Translations under genes and position numbers: made by a program
Part shown: one piece after another, positions 46,881 to 58,068 of the stretch
How positions within the stretch are numbered: the first letter of the stretch is position 1
How the letters are laid out: each line of letters begins with the position of its first letter
Notes under the pieces: model-generated
Seen by the model: the letters and a program-made list of their open reading frames with translations, nothing else
Databases searched by the model: none
What the model was told of the DNA's origin: nothing
From: Branchiostoma floridae
Taxonomy: Eukaryota > Chordata > Leptocardii > Amphioxiformes > Branchiostomatidae
Assembly: GCF_000003815.2 (NCBI RefSeq)
Contig: NC_049995.1
Span: forward strand, 3,278,788-3,342,787
Reading direction: 5' to 3'
DNA length: 64,000 bases

Positions 46881-47844
46881 ATTTTCTACTGGATGAAGAG
46901 GATACACCACCAGTTGTGCAGACACATGGGATTGTGCCTTGATAGAAGGTGTCAATTTGACAGTGCTAAATTTATTATTGGCCGGGTGCTGAAACTCTGG
47001 CCTGTCAGAGGGTACAATAGTCAACCGGCCACAAGTGGCACCAACAGACACCAAGAAGAGGATAGCAAAGTCAAGTGCAAGAAGTGTTCCCACATACATT
47101 ATGAAATTATGACAGAAACACCATCATTCCTGCATCGAATGACCTGAAGTTTGGCACAAAGGTAGAGTGGGCCAATACCCAGACCCGATTTTTTCTGTTT
47201 TTTTATAGATACCTTTAAAATGATTTTATGGATGTTTTTAGGTGGTGTTCTGACCGAACTGTATAATTGTGCCTCCTGTGCCCAGGTATTAAGCCCAATG
47301 GACCCGAAATTTGGTATGATAGTGCATGAGATATTTACTAAAAGGACCCCGATATCATTAGCCTGGGTACCATTCTCCGCGGTCGGCTTTGGGGTGTTTT
47401 ACCCGGCACCGACCTGCTTCTGTCAGTCTGTCTGATTAGCTGCCCTTTGAGATTTCGCCGATAGAGCTTGTAGCCGGCCTTTTGAGTTTACCCCGACTTT
47501 CTTTCTTGAAGAACAACGGTGTCTTCTTTGTTAATGTGTGAATCACTAGCATACTGTTTGCGTGTTGTAATCAAGAAATAAACGTGTGATTACTGTACAG
47601 TACTAGTATGAAAGAACCGTAATTCCGAGTCATTCTCAAACTGGATCTTTTTTTTTCAAATTCAATTTTGGAACAGTCCATTTTCGCAAGGAGGAGCGGA
47701 GTAAAAATAGCTGAATTTGCTCCTAAGCAAATACCGGCCTTTCTAGTTATAGATTATGTTGCAAAAAACAGCTCTGAACTGATATATGGTTTCTGATTTA
47801 CTGGTGTTTGAACTGAGTCAGGTGCGAAATGGACCAGGTGTGAA

Positions 47845-48169
47845 ATGGAACCAGTTGAGTGTCGCGCAGTGATCCGGTTTTTGTATTTGAAAGGATGCAC
47901 ACCAAAGAAGACTTTTGATGAAATTAAAGAAACTTATGGTGATGATGCCCCATCATATGACCTTGTAAAACGCTGGCATCCTGAATTCAAACATGGCCGG
48001 AAGTCTGTGGAAACAGCTCCCAGACCTGGTCGTCCCTCTTCTGCCATTGATGAGGCATCTGTTGGAGGACCAACTTGGGGTGTCCTACAAGAACGGTGTC
48101 CAGAGCTGCATCAAACGATGGGAGAAATGCATAACTCTGGGTGGTTCCTATGAAGAGAAAGACTACTAA
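47845..48169 (+). pseudogene. Mariner transposase remnant, catalytic core deleted
   Basis: From ATG 47845 the frame encodes a mariner-type N-terminal helix-turn-helix (VECRAVIRFLYLKG, ending with PRPGRPSS). About 65 residues later the frame jumps. In the next frame CIKRWEKCITLGGSYEEKDY, ending at 48169, is the usual C-terminal end of mariner transposases. The DD(D/E) domain between them is missing, so it cannot transpose by itself. Confidence 0.85.
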
Positions 48170-48477
48170 CAAGTTTCATTAATCTCCTGCTATGGAAAAT
48201 GGGTCAGGGGCATTACTTATTGACCGCCCCTCGTACTTCAGACTTTAAGACATTACGACTTAAAAATGCACAAATGACTCAGCCGCATTCTCTCCTAACC
48301 TGCTGATCACCCGTAACACCTGTTTGATCAGTGAAAGGATGTTACCTTTAGTTCTCCGCACGTTTGTGTCGCAAACAAGTGCGACATTTCCACCGCAAAC
48401 AAGTCACTGAGGTGTCGCTGTTCCAACAAGACCGTGCGCTGAACACACTTTCACGTGTGAAATGCAAATATGTGGAT

Positions 48478-48822
48478 AAGAAGCTCCATCTTAAGATTGG
48501 AATTCCGTTTTTCCCATTTTGAAATGTGCTAATATTTTCAATATAAAAGCACTTGGTGCAAAGTCTTTACATATGATTGACAAGTATGATGCACAGTTGT
48601 GAAATATGATAATAACTTTCATGAATATTCATTTTGAAAATTTTCTTCCTGCAGGAATTCCTGCAGGAATTCCTGCAGGAAGCGTTTTTCCTGCAGGAAT
48701 TCCTGCAGGAAGCGTTTTTCCTGCAGGAATGCTGCAGGCATTCCTGCAGAAATTCCTGCAGGAGAAAGGTAAATTCCTGCAGGAAGAATGTTTCCTGCAG
48801 GAATTTCTGCAGGAATGGCCTT
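48478..48822 (+). mobile_element. 345-bp palindrome-rich element, copy 1
   Basis: Begins AAGAAGCTCCATCTTAAG and ends AATGGCCTT. Its last ~170 bp is a tandem series of the palindrome TTCCTGCAGGAA and variants. A same-length inverted copy lies at 55494-55838. Open frames on both strands are repeat artefacts. Confidence 0.85.
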
Positions 48823-48829
48823 ATAATTC

Positions 48830-50354
48830 ATATCTAAATCAATGACACTAAGATAGGAGTGCTACACACCGGCAAAAAGTATGCAACAAACGTTTTAGTA
48901 GTAGTTTCTCCTATTCATGCGACTTTTTCCACATATACATTTACATTTTGTACTACAGTTAAATGTAGAAGTATAATCACACCCCGCGCAACATTTCTAC
49001 CCCCAGTTCAACCTGTATGACCTCACAAGCGCCATGTTCTTGTTGACTGTCGACGCATCAAAAGCCAGCCAATTTCTCAACAGTTATCATATATAATTTC
49101 AATGTCACTAAATCCTTCAAAATTATGAGGTAGTCTGGCAACATTTTGGAAGCACGACGTGTGCCCGACTCGGGGTGGTCGTGGTCGCAAGTTTGAGTTT
49201 AATCCGATTAAATGTGAACGCATTTTTTTAATCCAACAGAAAGCTTTAATCGGATTCCTCATTTAACTCACTTGTATTTTTTCATTTGAATGGGGTCCAA
49301 GTTGCCCATGACATGTTCAACAGTTGTGCCGACAGAGCCATTACGGCTGTTCACACATGGGTGTTTTCATCAAATGAAAACTGCTCTATTCGAATACTCC
49401 TTCCATGCATGCAATGATATCTTGTAAACGCAGTACCAAGTTGAACGTGGCAAAGAATAAAAGCTCCTTGGTCAGGAACTTGAGATTTGTTTGATCTGGT
49501 TGGTCATATTTTGACCATCATAAGATTAACACTTGAATTTTTGTTCCAGAGAATATTTCATAAAGTTTAAAATTGGGCCTAAGAAAGCCAGGGGCTTGCT
49601 TCCTCTTGTTGAAAATTCAAGTAAGTATGCGCTATTGTAATGCGGGTTCAAAGTAAGGTCAGCTATTGTTCTATAGATATGCAAAGGATGCTGGTGTCCA
49701 ATTATCAATTATCAAAGGACTAATTATTCCCCAGGTCCAAACATCCTGGCTACCTGTAGTGCTGAGGACCTAAGGCCTTCAGAAAGAATCCTGGAACTTG
49801 GGGGTACACTATTACAAGAAATTACAGACTGAAGAATTACAGAATTTCAGAAACCTAAGTTCACTTTTACACTAATCTATTTAAATATGAAATGGTTAAA
49901 CCTAAAGGGTAAATCAAGGTTGTCTTTGTCAATTTAAAGGTAAACTATGAATAATTTTTCTTGAAGTTTTGTGAAAATTTGATGGTAATTGTGGACTCCA
50001 TAAGGTAATAAATAGACTGCTCAAACCAAGGAGGTTTAATATAGGCATCATGGAATGAAGTCAGCACCTCTGTGCCTAATTTCCAATCCAGCTGTGCCTT
50101 GCTCAATTTGCCCTTCAAGCTGCGTTACATCAAGGAGGTCTTTCAACCTCCTTGGTTACATTAAACAACTGCTCGCTATCAGACCCCCTTCTGTCAGTAA
50201 TGACCATGGTAAAATCAGACCCGAGTGCTCGAAAATAAAAGCTGGACTGCTCCTAGTTGGGGGGGCTACTTTCAAAGTTGGTCATTTGGTCGTTTGATAC
50301 CACTGTTGCACAGTGACTATGACTGCTTCCCAAAAAACTGCTTCCCAAAAAACC
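48830..50354. other. Intron 3, no gene recognised
   Basis: AT-rich. Nothing beyond short unsupported frames. Immediately left of the gap, GCTTCCCAAAAAAC is repeated twice. Confidence 0.5.
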
Positions 50355-50454
50355 NNNNNNNNNNNNNNNNNNNNNNNNNNNNNNNNNNNNNNNNNNNNNN
50401 NNNNNNNNNNNNNNNNNNNNNNNNNNNNNNNNNNNNNNNNNNNNNNNNNNNNNN
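50355..50454. other. Assembly gap of 100 N
   Basis: Exactly 100 unknown bases, the usual placeholder for a gap of unknown size. Short repeats stand on both sides (GCTTCCCAAAAAAC left, ATTCCTTTCCCG right). Confidence 0.99.
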
Positions 50455-50869
50455 TTCCTTTCCCGGCATATATTCCTTTCCCGCAATATTCCCGATTAAA
50501 AATCGACCCCCCCTCCCACCGAAAAAAAAACGCCAAGCTTCCCAGAGAGGCCGGTGAAGGAGGCTACTAGCCTGACTAAAATCGCGCTCCTAGCGGCCGG
50601 GCCCTATAGTATTGCTGCTGCCCTAGGAGGGGTCATTAACCCCAGCCAGCGATAGATTGTGTAAACACAGGCTACTCAGCCTAAGGTGCATGCAAAAATG
50701 ACTTTCAAGCCCTGTGATGCAAAAAAAAACAAGACAGTTTTAAACGGTTTGTATTTTGCCTTATGATGCAAACTGGTACCAAGGCTAAAACCAGTTCAGT
50801 TCAGAATCGAAAAAGGGATGCATGGTAATGTGACCTTTCCCACTGACACAGAAGAGGGTCTGCATGGGG

Positions 50870-52080
50870 GGTTCTTGGTAACGCTTAACGGTGAATTCAG
50901 GAGGCCCGGTAATGCTTAACGGTAAATTCAGAAGGTCCGGTAACGCTTAACGGTAAATTCAGGAGGGGTTACAAAGCATGACAGTAAACATTGACGTTCG
51001 TTCCTCTTTGTACGGCGCTAAACTAGGTTACCTCGATGGTTGAAAATATCAGACTAATGGCATTGTGAGAAGGAAAAGGTGCCCAGAGCCCGGAGGAATG
51101 ACAGGGACAATGCCTGCTGTGTCTATGACGTTTGCTTCCCTGGGTCAGTGCTCCCACCAGAGGCGGCAACAGCAGTTTCTTGTAGGCTGGGGGGGACTAT
51201 TGCTGACAAAATTTTCAGCACATGGAGCGCCGAAGGCGCAACGCATCGTATGGGGGTAGGGGGTATGCTCCCTGGGAAATTTTTTTAAATCATGGCCCTC
51301 TGAAATGCTATTTCCTGCATTTTCCGGCAAATTTTGCTGACAGAATAATGAAATTTTCATCAAAATTACACATGGTTGTAGCAATTGACCTCCGGCCTCC
51401 GACATATTTTTACCATTTCAAGCTCGGACGGCACGAGAAATTGCCAGACAAGTCCGGGGAAATTTAAAAGTCTGGACCGTCTGAAACGCCATTTACTGCA
51501 TTTTGAAGGACAAATTTTGCTGGCCAACGAAGGTAAATCAAATGACATTTTATTAAAGAGAAAATTTTTTGGGCCAACGCCCCTGAAACAATTGTTTTCG
51601 CCAGGTCGTCGTGAGCACCAAAGCCGCAAGCCGTTGCAAGGGAGGTCTGGAGAAACCTCATTTTCTGCATTCGATGAGAAAATTTTGCCGGAAACTATGC
51701 TAAGTTGGACACTGAAATCTGTTTAAGTGAAAAGGTTTTTTGGGAGGGGGAGGGGCGACGCTTCCGCAACATATTTTTACCCGAAGCGGCCGGGAGGCTC
51801 GGAGAAATTTTGAAATCTGGACCCTTTGAAACACCATTTCCTGCATTTTCAGGGGCTCTATCTGGCATTTGACTTCGTGGGTATAACTTGTTACGAAGAA
51901 TTTCTTGGTAATGCTTAACGGTGAATTCGGGATAACAAGTAACGATTAACGTGGAATTAAAACGACCAATACGCTTCACGAAGAATATACCGATAACGCT
52001 TAACGGTGAATTAGAGTGGGTCGGTAACGATTAACGGTAAATCAAAATGGCTCGTAACACTTAACGGAAAAAGGCATGCA
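50870..52080. repeat. Repeat cluster: AACGCTTAACGGTGAATTC flanks and CATTTCCTGCATTTTC units
   Basis: GGTAACGCTTAACGGTAAATTC-like units of about 30-35 bp occur three times at 50877-50970 and about five times at 51906-52080. Between them, four diverged units of about 150-190 bp carry TCTGAAACGCCATTTCCTGC and GCAAATTTTGCTG segments (51300, 51480, 51655, 51825). It may be one element with repetitive ends. Confidence 0.7.
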
Positions 52081-52146
52081 GGCCCTCACAGAAGTGCAAC
52101 GTCCTTCACAACCTTACACTTCTGAAACACAAGAGAAAAATTTGTG

Positions 52147-52213
52147 CCTGGCTCCCAGGATTTTAACCTGGGCCCGCCAGCTCATGAACCCAACACATTT
52201 ACCACTCAAGCTA
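52147..52213 (-). other. tRNA-like sequence, minus strand
   Basis: Minus-strand A-box-like TAGCTTGAGTGG (52202-52213) and B-box-like GGTTAAAATCC (52158-52168), with a T stem CCAGG/CCTGG. The remaining stems are poor. A tRNA relic or SINE head is likely. Confidence 0.5.
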
Positions 52214-52219
52214 AAAGTT

Positions 52220-55200
52220 GACAGAACAGACTAATTAGACTAGTCAGTTGGTGTCCTCCGAACCCTACTGTGTCATTTGCACTGTGCTTCTTTGTCTATC
52301 ATGATCAGAATCTCCAAGCGGATCTTGCAGGCTGACAATACTATCTTATGCAACCGTAAGAAGCTACATTCTTTCATGGCCTTTCAAGTGCCTTCAAACA
52401 CATCCTGTTTCAAAAAAATTTTTGATTCAGAAACATGGCCTAAATATAAGATTATTATCTAAAAACTTTTATTTTCCTGGGTGACGCCACAAAGTATGAC
52501 GTCACATACCTGGATGTAACCTGGATCCAAGCTTCAATGGTATATAATATTATACATGTATTATATTATGTAAAGTGAGAGGTTGGCTAAAGTGCAATGC
52601 AGAGCACTACCTAATTTACCATTTTTCTGAATTCTAAGATTTCCATTAGTTGGCAGTTCAAAACAAAAGTGTTGAGCCAGATCAAGGAGGTTGAAAGAGG
52701 GCCAGATCAAGTTGGTGAGATCAAGGAGCTTTTATTACTCCTTAATTTGCCGATCTGGTTTAACCATTCGAATCCTGTAATCTATCCCAGAAGTGAATTT
52801 TCAGGTTTCTGCAATTTTGAAGTTCTTCTAGTTCTAATCTGGCTCAAAAGCAGTTCAGTATAGAAATATCTCAGCAAGAAGCAACCTCCTTGATCTCAGG
52901 GAGGTGTTCTGAATCTTTCCATCCAGTGCTTTGGGACAGTCCCTGTGGGACTTGCTAATTCAACTTGCTAATTGGGAAGCATGCCTTAACAATAACTGAC
53001 CTCCTTTGAACCTGCATAACAATGTGCATAATTACCAAAAAGAGGAAAGTGAATGCCTTATATACAGGCCCATGTAATAGGATTTGGAAACTACAAATAA
53101 TCTCTGGAACAAACTTTTGCCTGTTGTTTCTATATAATGAATCAATGACCTTGATTGTACATTTGTGCTCAAACAAGCTAAGTACAGATTGTAGCGCTAG
53201 TGATAATGTACAATTTTGATTAAAAAAAAGGTATCTTATCACCTCTACAAATAGTCTAATACATTCCAGTATTTACAAGTTCAACTTCTTCTCACCTCTT
53301 AAAACAGTTATAAATATAAGTACAGATGGAATCAATAATGTATGGTTGATCTAATTGCATGAGAAATATGAATTTTTTTCCGTGGTATTCAAGTATTGGA
53401 AATAGGGAACATATCTTGTATATTTTCAAAGAGGACGTTTCTTTTGTTGTTGTATAAAGTACACTAAACAATAAAGTGACACTCATCCTCTATCTTATTC
53501 AAGTTACAGTATTGGCAAATTCTTTGTTCCAGAGGAATGCGGTTATGTCGGCCTTCTGGCTTATAATGAATCATACTGGTAAACAGCTTCATAGCGGGCT
53601 TCAAGTTTATTAATAGTCAAAAAGATAATGGTTCTTTGGACCAGATAAAGCCCAGGTTATCAATAAGTTTGGTTATCAAAAAGTTTGTTGTTATTTTGTG
53701 GGCCTTTCTGCTTTTCAACGCCTGGCTCTATAGTACAAAAATTGCTTGTATTTGCAAGATACTCCAGGACCCCAAATTTTACATATCAATACCCTCCGTG
53801 TTGGCAAACTTTCCTGGTTGATTTTGAAGAGTAGAAGGCCTGTGGTATATATTTTGATGTGATACTGATAGCCATTCTGGAATGGTAGCTTTATTCTGGC
53901 TATCAGTATCAGCCTTCAAACCCATCATCAGGAACTTTTTGTCTGAAACCAAGATAAAAGCCCCTTGCTTAAACAAGAGACCTAAGGTAGCCAAGACAAG
54001 AGTAAAAGATTACCAATTGAAAGGCAAATAGTAAAAAATTATATCTATTCCAAGGTTGCTGTAAAACCTAGGTTAGGTCAGTGAGATCAGAGAATTCTAA
54101 ACTCCTTGGTGATCTACAAGGTAGTTAAACCTCTTTGGGTAAACTTTAGTCTTCTATGCAGTGTTAAATACTGACCTGTTCTATACACCAGTGGAGGCAC
54201 TGAATAAGGCAGCTACCATTCACTTCAGTCTCTAATTACCTGTCATTATAAATCAATACACGCATTGTTGTTGCTGGCTTTAAACACCTTCATGTAGGTG
54301 CAAAGGAGATTATATAATGACTTCTCTAAAGATAGGTGAGAAAGGGGAGGGGAGGTGATAATATCACACTCTTGTGATAAAAAGGCCTTTGTCCCAATCT
54401 CAAGGATTTTAGAGCATGTAAAGAGTTCCAGATGAGGACAGGGTGTTGTTCTGATTGATCAATGTTCTGTGATCTGATCTGATCTGGTGACGGTTGATTA
54501 TTATTTTCTATTGGGCACTTAGAACTTCATTAAACACAGCTGTCCAGTAGGTATCAAAAACCTAATAAATAAGATTCATTTAGCACCAGTGTTTAATGAA
54601 TTTCTAGGTGTCCACGCACCCGGCTCGGGACACTTCTAATATTGTGTTATGTAGTCATAACCAACATAAAATATGACTGGTGAATGCCACCTGGCTATAT
54701 GCTAATAAAGGATCAATGTTTTACCCTGAGGGGTGCATCATGAGATAAAGCCGCCAGTGGTTGGTTTCTATAACCCAAACACCAGCTATCAGCATGGCAA
54801 ACAAGGCGGTTCATGTCATCTACTTTTCCACCAACTGAATGTATCATTTGATTTACTACAGTTTACAATTCAGTAAATAGTTACTGGAAGTTCCGAAAAT
54901 AATTTCATCAGGTTGGCACTGATAATAGGATAAAGGTTTTTACACAACATGTAACTAAAAGTACTGTACTTTCATTGTACAGTACTTTTCTTATGGACTC
55001 CAATGATTATCCTATTAGGGCACCCTACCCTTACAGTACATGTGCAATTTACAATAATTGAATTTATACTTTTAAGGGAAGCTTAGGCCTGTCATGAAAT
55101 TTATGAATTTTGTGTTTATGTTCCTGACTTGCACCTACATGTACAATCAAATTGGCTTAGATACTAATAAACCCTAAGTGGTGATGTTAAAGAAAAAAAT

Positions 55201-55490
55201 GAAAGAAGTAACCATGCCCAAGCTTCTGTACTTCTGAAAAATATGAGTAGCCATTGAAGGAAATGCATTTTCTTGAAGTGAAGTTCATTCATAGGTCAGT
55301 TATTTCTAATGCCAGGCATCTCCAGCAACAGTCAATAAAACTAGGAAAACAAAACAATAAAAAATGCCTCCATTATATATCTGTTTTATATACATAGTTA
55401 AAGTCAAGTCTGAAACATCTAATGAAATCTAATGCATTGTTTAACAGTTTCAAAACAAAATTAAATGCATAAAGAATGCTTCCTGTCATT
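52220..55490. other. Intron 3, no gene recognised
   Basis: AT-rich sequence with several frames of 60-95 codons but no protein signature, transposon ends or tandem arrays that I can support. Confidence 0.5.
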
Positions 55491-55493
55491 GTC

Positions 55494-55838
55494 AAGGCCA
55501 TTCCTGCAGAAATTCCTGCAGGAAACATTCTTCCTGCAGGAATTTACCTTTCTCCTGCAGGAATTTCTGCAGGAATGCCTGCAGCATTCCTGCAGGAAAA
55601 ACGCTTCCTGCAGGAATTCCTGCAGGAAAAACGCTTCCTGCAGGAATTCCTGCAGGAATTCCTGCAGGAAGAAAATTTTCAAAATGAATATTCATGAAAG
55701 TTATTATCATATTTCACAACTGTACATCATACTTGTCAATCATATGTAAAGACTTTGCACCAAGTGCTTTTATATTGAAAATATTAGCACATTTCAAAAT
55801 GGGAAAAACGGAATTCCAATCTTAAGATGGAGCTTCTT
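55494..55838 (-). mobile_element. 345-bp palindrome-rich element, copy 2 (inverted)
   Basis: Reverse complement of 48478-48822. Same length, and identical wherever I compared it, including the full palindrome series. Flanking bases differ immediately outside both ends. Confidence 0.85.
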
Positions 55839-55984
55839 GGATGTCATCGGACGCTACAGTAGCAAACCTATTAAATGTGTTAAAAAGGTGTTACTTGTTA
55901 GTTACTGGCCAAAAGTTAGCAAATATACTGTATTCATGAAGTAGAAAGCAGACAGAAGGAGCAAATTAGCAAGTGACAGCATAA

Positions 55985-55997
55985 CCCCCCCCCCCCC
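55985..55997. repeat. Poly-C tract
   Basis: Thirteen consecutive C bases. Confidence 0.9.
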
Positions 55998-56515
55998 TCT
56001 TACGTATGGCTCAGTGACTTTTCAAATTGTCTTTTCAACTCCAGAGTCTGCTTCTCTGTGTGTCATGGCTATTTGAATACACTGTCATTAAGAAAAGGGC
56101 AAATACATGTGAGTGGGAAGATGACAACAGACTTGCCAGTGATTGGGAGTGGCAGGAAGCACAGTTCAAAGTTGGTAAAAATTTGTCATGAATCAGTGAG
56201 AACAATCCATCGGAGAGACTGCTGGCTCACATGATGGTCAGTTTGTCTTAACATTGATTTTGCAGTTCATAATTTTGTAATATTTTTGGAAAAGCTTGTG
56301 AATGGTCAAAATCCAATGGTTCATTTTAATTGCTAGTGTACAAAGGAATCTGTTTGATGGAGTCTCTGACTTATTGACTAATGGTGTTTTAAAATCCTAT
56401 CTTGCTGTAAACAACGCTAATTACCTATAAGTAAGTTATAGTCATTGTTAAACAACGTTTGACTAGAAACCAGTTTAAAAATGACTGTCAACTCTCCTCT
56501 ACTTTGTCTTTATTT

Positions 56516-56685
56516 TCTTGGACCTGTAAGCCTAAAAACATGTGAACGCCTGTCAGTTAAATTTTATCTTTCTTTCCAATCGGTCCAAAATCTGGTCCAC
56601 TGATTTTTTTCAAGTCCGTTTTTTCCAGACCAGTCCAACAAGAAAAAAAGGTTTTGTACAGGTACACAATACTGGTACCTTACTT
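56516..56685. mobile_element. Degenerate hAT-like MITE fragment
   Basis: CGGTCCAAAATCTGGTCCACTGATTTTTTTCA..., CCAGTCCAACAAGAAAAA and GGTACACAATACTGGTACC match the right half of copy 3 (44312-44767). The left part and the flanking duplication are lost. Confidence 0.65.
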
Positions 56686-57191
56686 GGAATGGTGATGTTT
56701 TCAGAGCACCCATTCCAAACACCTTTAAGAAAACAACGCTAAAGTACTAATGTCACGAACAGCTCATTCAGCAAGCTCGCACCAATCGAGAGGAGTATTT
56801 GCGTAACGTCACGCAGGAATGCTCACGTTTACTTGTTTTGAGTTCTAACGGCGTCAAAACTGTCAACGCTAAAAAAGCCGCCATGTCACATTAACCCTGA
56901 AAACAGTGTCGGTCTGTGTTTCAGAGTTCGTTTGAACTCGATGCAGCTAGAAAATTTAATATTGATCTAACCACCAACATTTTGTTTACCAGACTCTGTT
57001 TACGTGACATAATTGCATGAAAGAATGAAATTTTTTAAAAGAATATTACCTAAAATGGAAACAAGGGTATAGGTGGCAAGGGGGCTTTGTTGTTGGGTTC
57101 TTGACTTAGAAGTTGAAGTTAGAACCCAAACTTTGAGGTTCTGGGTTTGAAGAATAGCGACTAAGATTTTGTCTTCTCTTGTATTTTTCAG

Positions 57192-57270
57192 CTATACGAC
57201 AGTTGAGGCTCCAGTGGAATACAACGAATCCGAAGAAGACCTGATGAAAGAAATTGAGTCCAACTTCTAG
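57192..57270 (+). CDS. CYS1: Cystin-like gene exon 4: C-terminal motif and stop
   Basis: Acceptor TGTATTTTTCAG; completes an Asp codon with exon 3 and encodes YTTVEAPVEYNESEEDLMKE, then IESNF and TAG at 57268-57270. The Y-N-x-S-E-E-x-L-M-x-x-I-E pattern matches the conserved C-terminus of vertebrate cystin (Y-D-x-S-E-E-x-L-M-x-x-I-E), and the position at the extreme C-terminus agrees as well. This is the strongest evidence for identity. With exons 1-3 the coding total is 849 nt, divisible by three. The gene spans about 30 kb. No AATAAA occurs soon after the stop, so the 3' UTR may be long. Confidence 0.85.
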
Positions 57271-58068
57271 TGATGCTTTCTATCAAAACAGACATTCCAT
57301 TCAATAACCATTTTTTTTCATGTCACTTGTTCAATACTGTATTTTACAATGTATGTTCTGTTACTGGATGTTGTAAATATATAAAGAAAAGACACATATT
57401 ATTATGAATTTTGTCATTTCCCCATGTTCACTCTACACAAGGACATTTACCTTGGTCTACATTGTTTTAAATGTCTTTAATATCTTTAAATTCCATTTGA
57501 ACTCTACTTTTTGCTTTATGTTGCATTATTTTTTAATCCACAAATTGAAAAAAATATATTGTCCCACTTATAACTCCAAAAACAATCTATGTTGCTGTCA
57601 AATTGATGAAAGAAATTTTTGTTTCCAGCCAAACTTTTTTGTATCAAAAGAGACCCCTAGCAGTTCTTCATATTTCTGCACCAGGTGGCTTATGTGTACT
57701 TACAGTGAACTGAAATTCAATGTACATTCGTCAAGTTGTCAACAGATACTGTGCCTTTTATATTCTTATCAGAGACAAATTCTGCAATTGTGAAAACTGT
57801 AGAGTATAAGTGTGCAGATGCAACAGTGATAAACAATATGGATATCATGTATAGAGTTTATAACAATATTTATCTTGTGAAGACAACAATGTTCTTTGTC
57901 ATAGTAACATACCCATATGAGTATACAACAGTACTGTAGTGTCCAATTGCAGGCTAATTTACTTGCTTGCCTCTTTGATTGTTCTCAGCTACCATTCAAA
58001 GAATATTAAACAAAATTTGCAAGATGGATTTCTACATTTATGTTGTATTGTTCTCCTGCAACAGGATT
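57271..58068 (+). other. Probable 3' UTR of the cystin-like gene
   Basis: AT-rich sequence after the stop. The open frame at 57404-57793 is hydrophobic with no family signature and is more likely UTR than a gene. Confidence 0.4.

Larger units (their letters stand above)
45838..47746 (+). mobile_element. Non-autonomous Helitron, copy 1
   Basis: Starts with TC after an A and ends with CTAG before a T. A 7-bp hairpin (ATTTGCT-CCTA-AGCAAAT, 47715-47732) lies 10 bases before CTAG, the canonical Helitron 3' end. A second copy at 58069-59780 shares both ends and the (CTTT)n tract near the 5' end. No Rep/helicase frame. Contains a possible captured exon and a Mutator-like fold-back. Confidence 0.85.
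45755..48233 (+). mobile_element. Mariner-type element, interrupted by a Helitron
   Basis: Terminal inverted repeats of about 34 bp with one mismatch (CGAGGGGCGGTCAATAAGTA at the left, its complement at the right) and TA on both sides (45753-45754, 48234-48235). Without the inserted Helitron it is about 570 bp, an internally deleted derivative. Confidence 0.92.

Noticed and set aside
48606-48845. Frames encoding FLQEFLQE or PAGIPAG repeats (also at 55461-55749)
   Set aside because: Products of the TTCCTGCAGGAA palindromes, open in several frames on both strands at once.
50225-50570. Frames spanning the N gap
   Set aside because: They contain about 33 unknown residues and cannot be evaluated.
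57404-57793. 129-codon frame after the cystin-like stop
   Set aside because: Hydrophobic, AT-driven composition with no splice signals or family signature; more likely 3' UTR.
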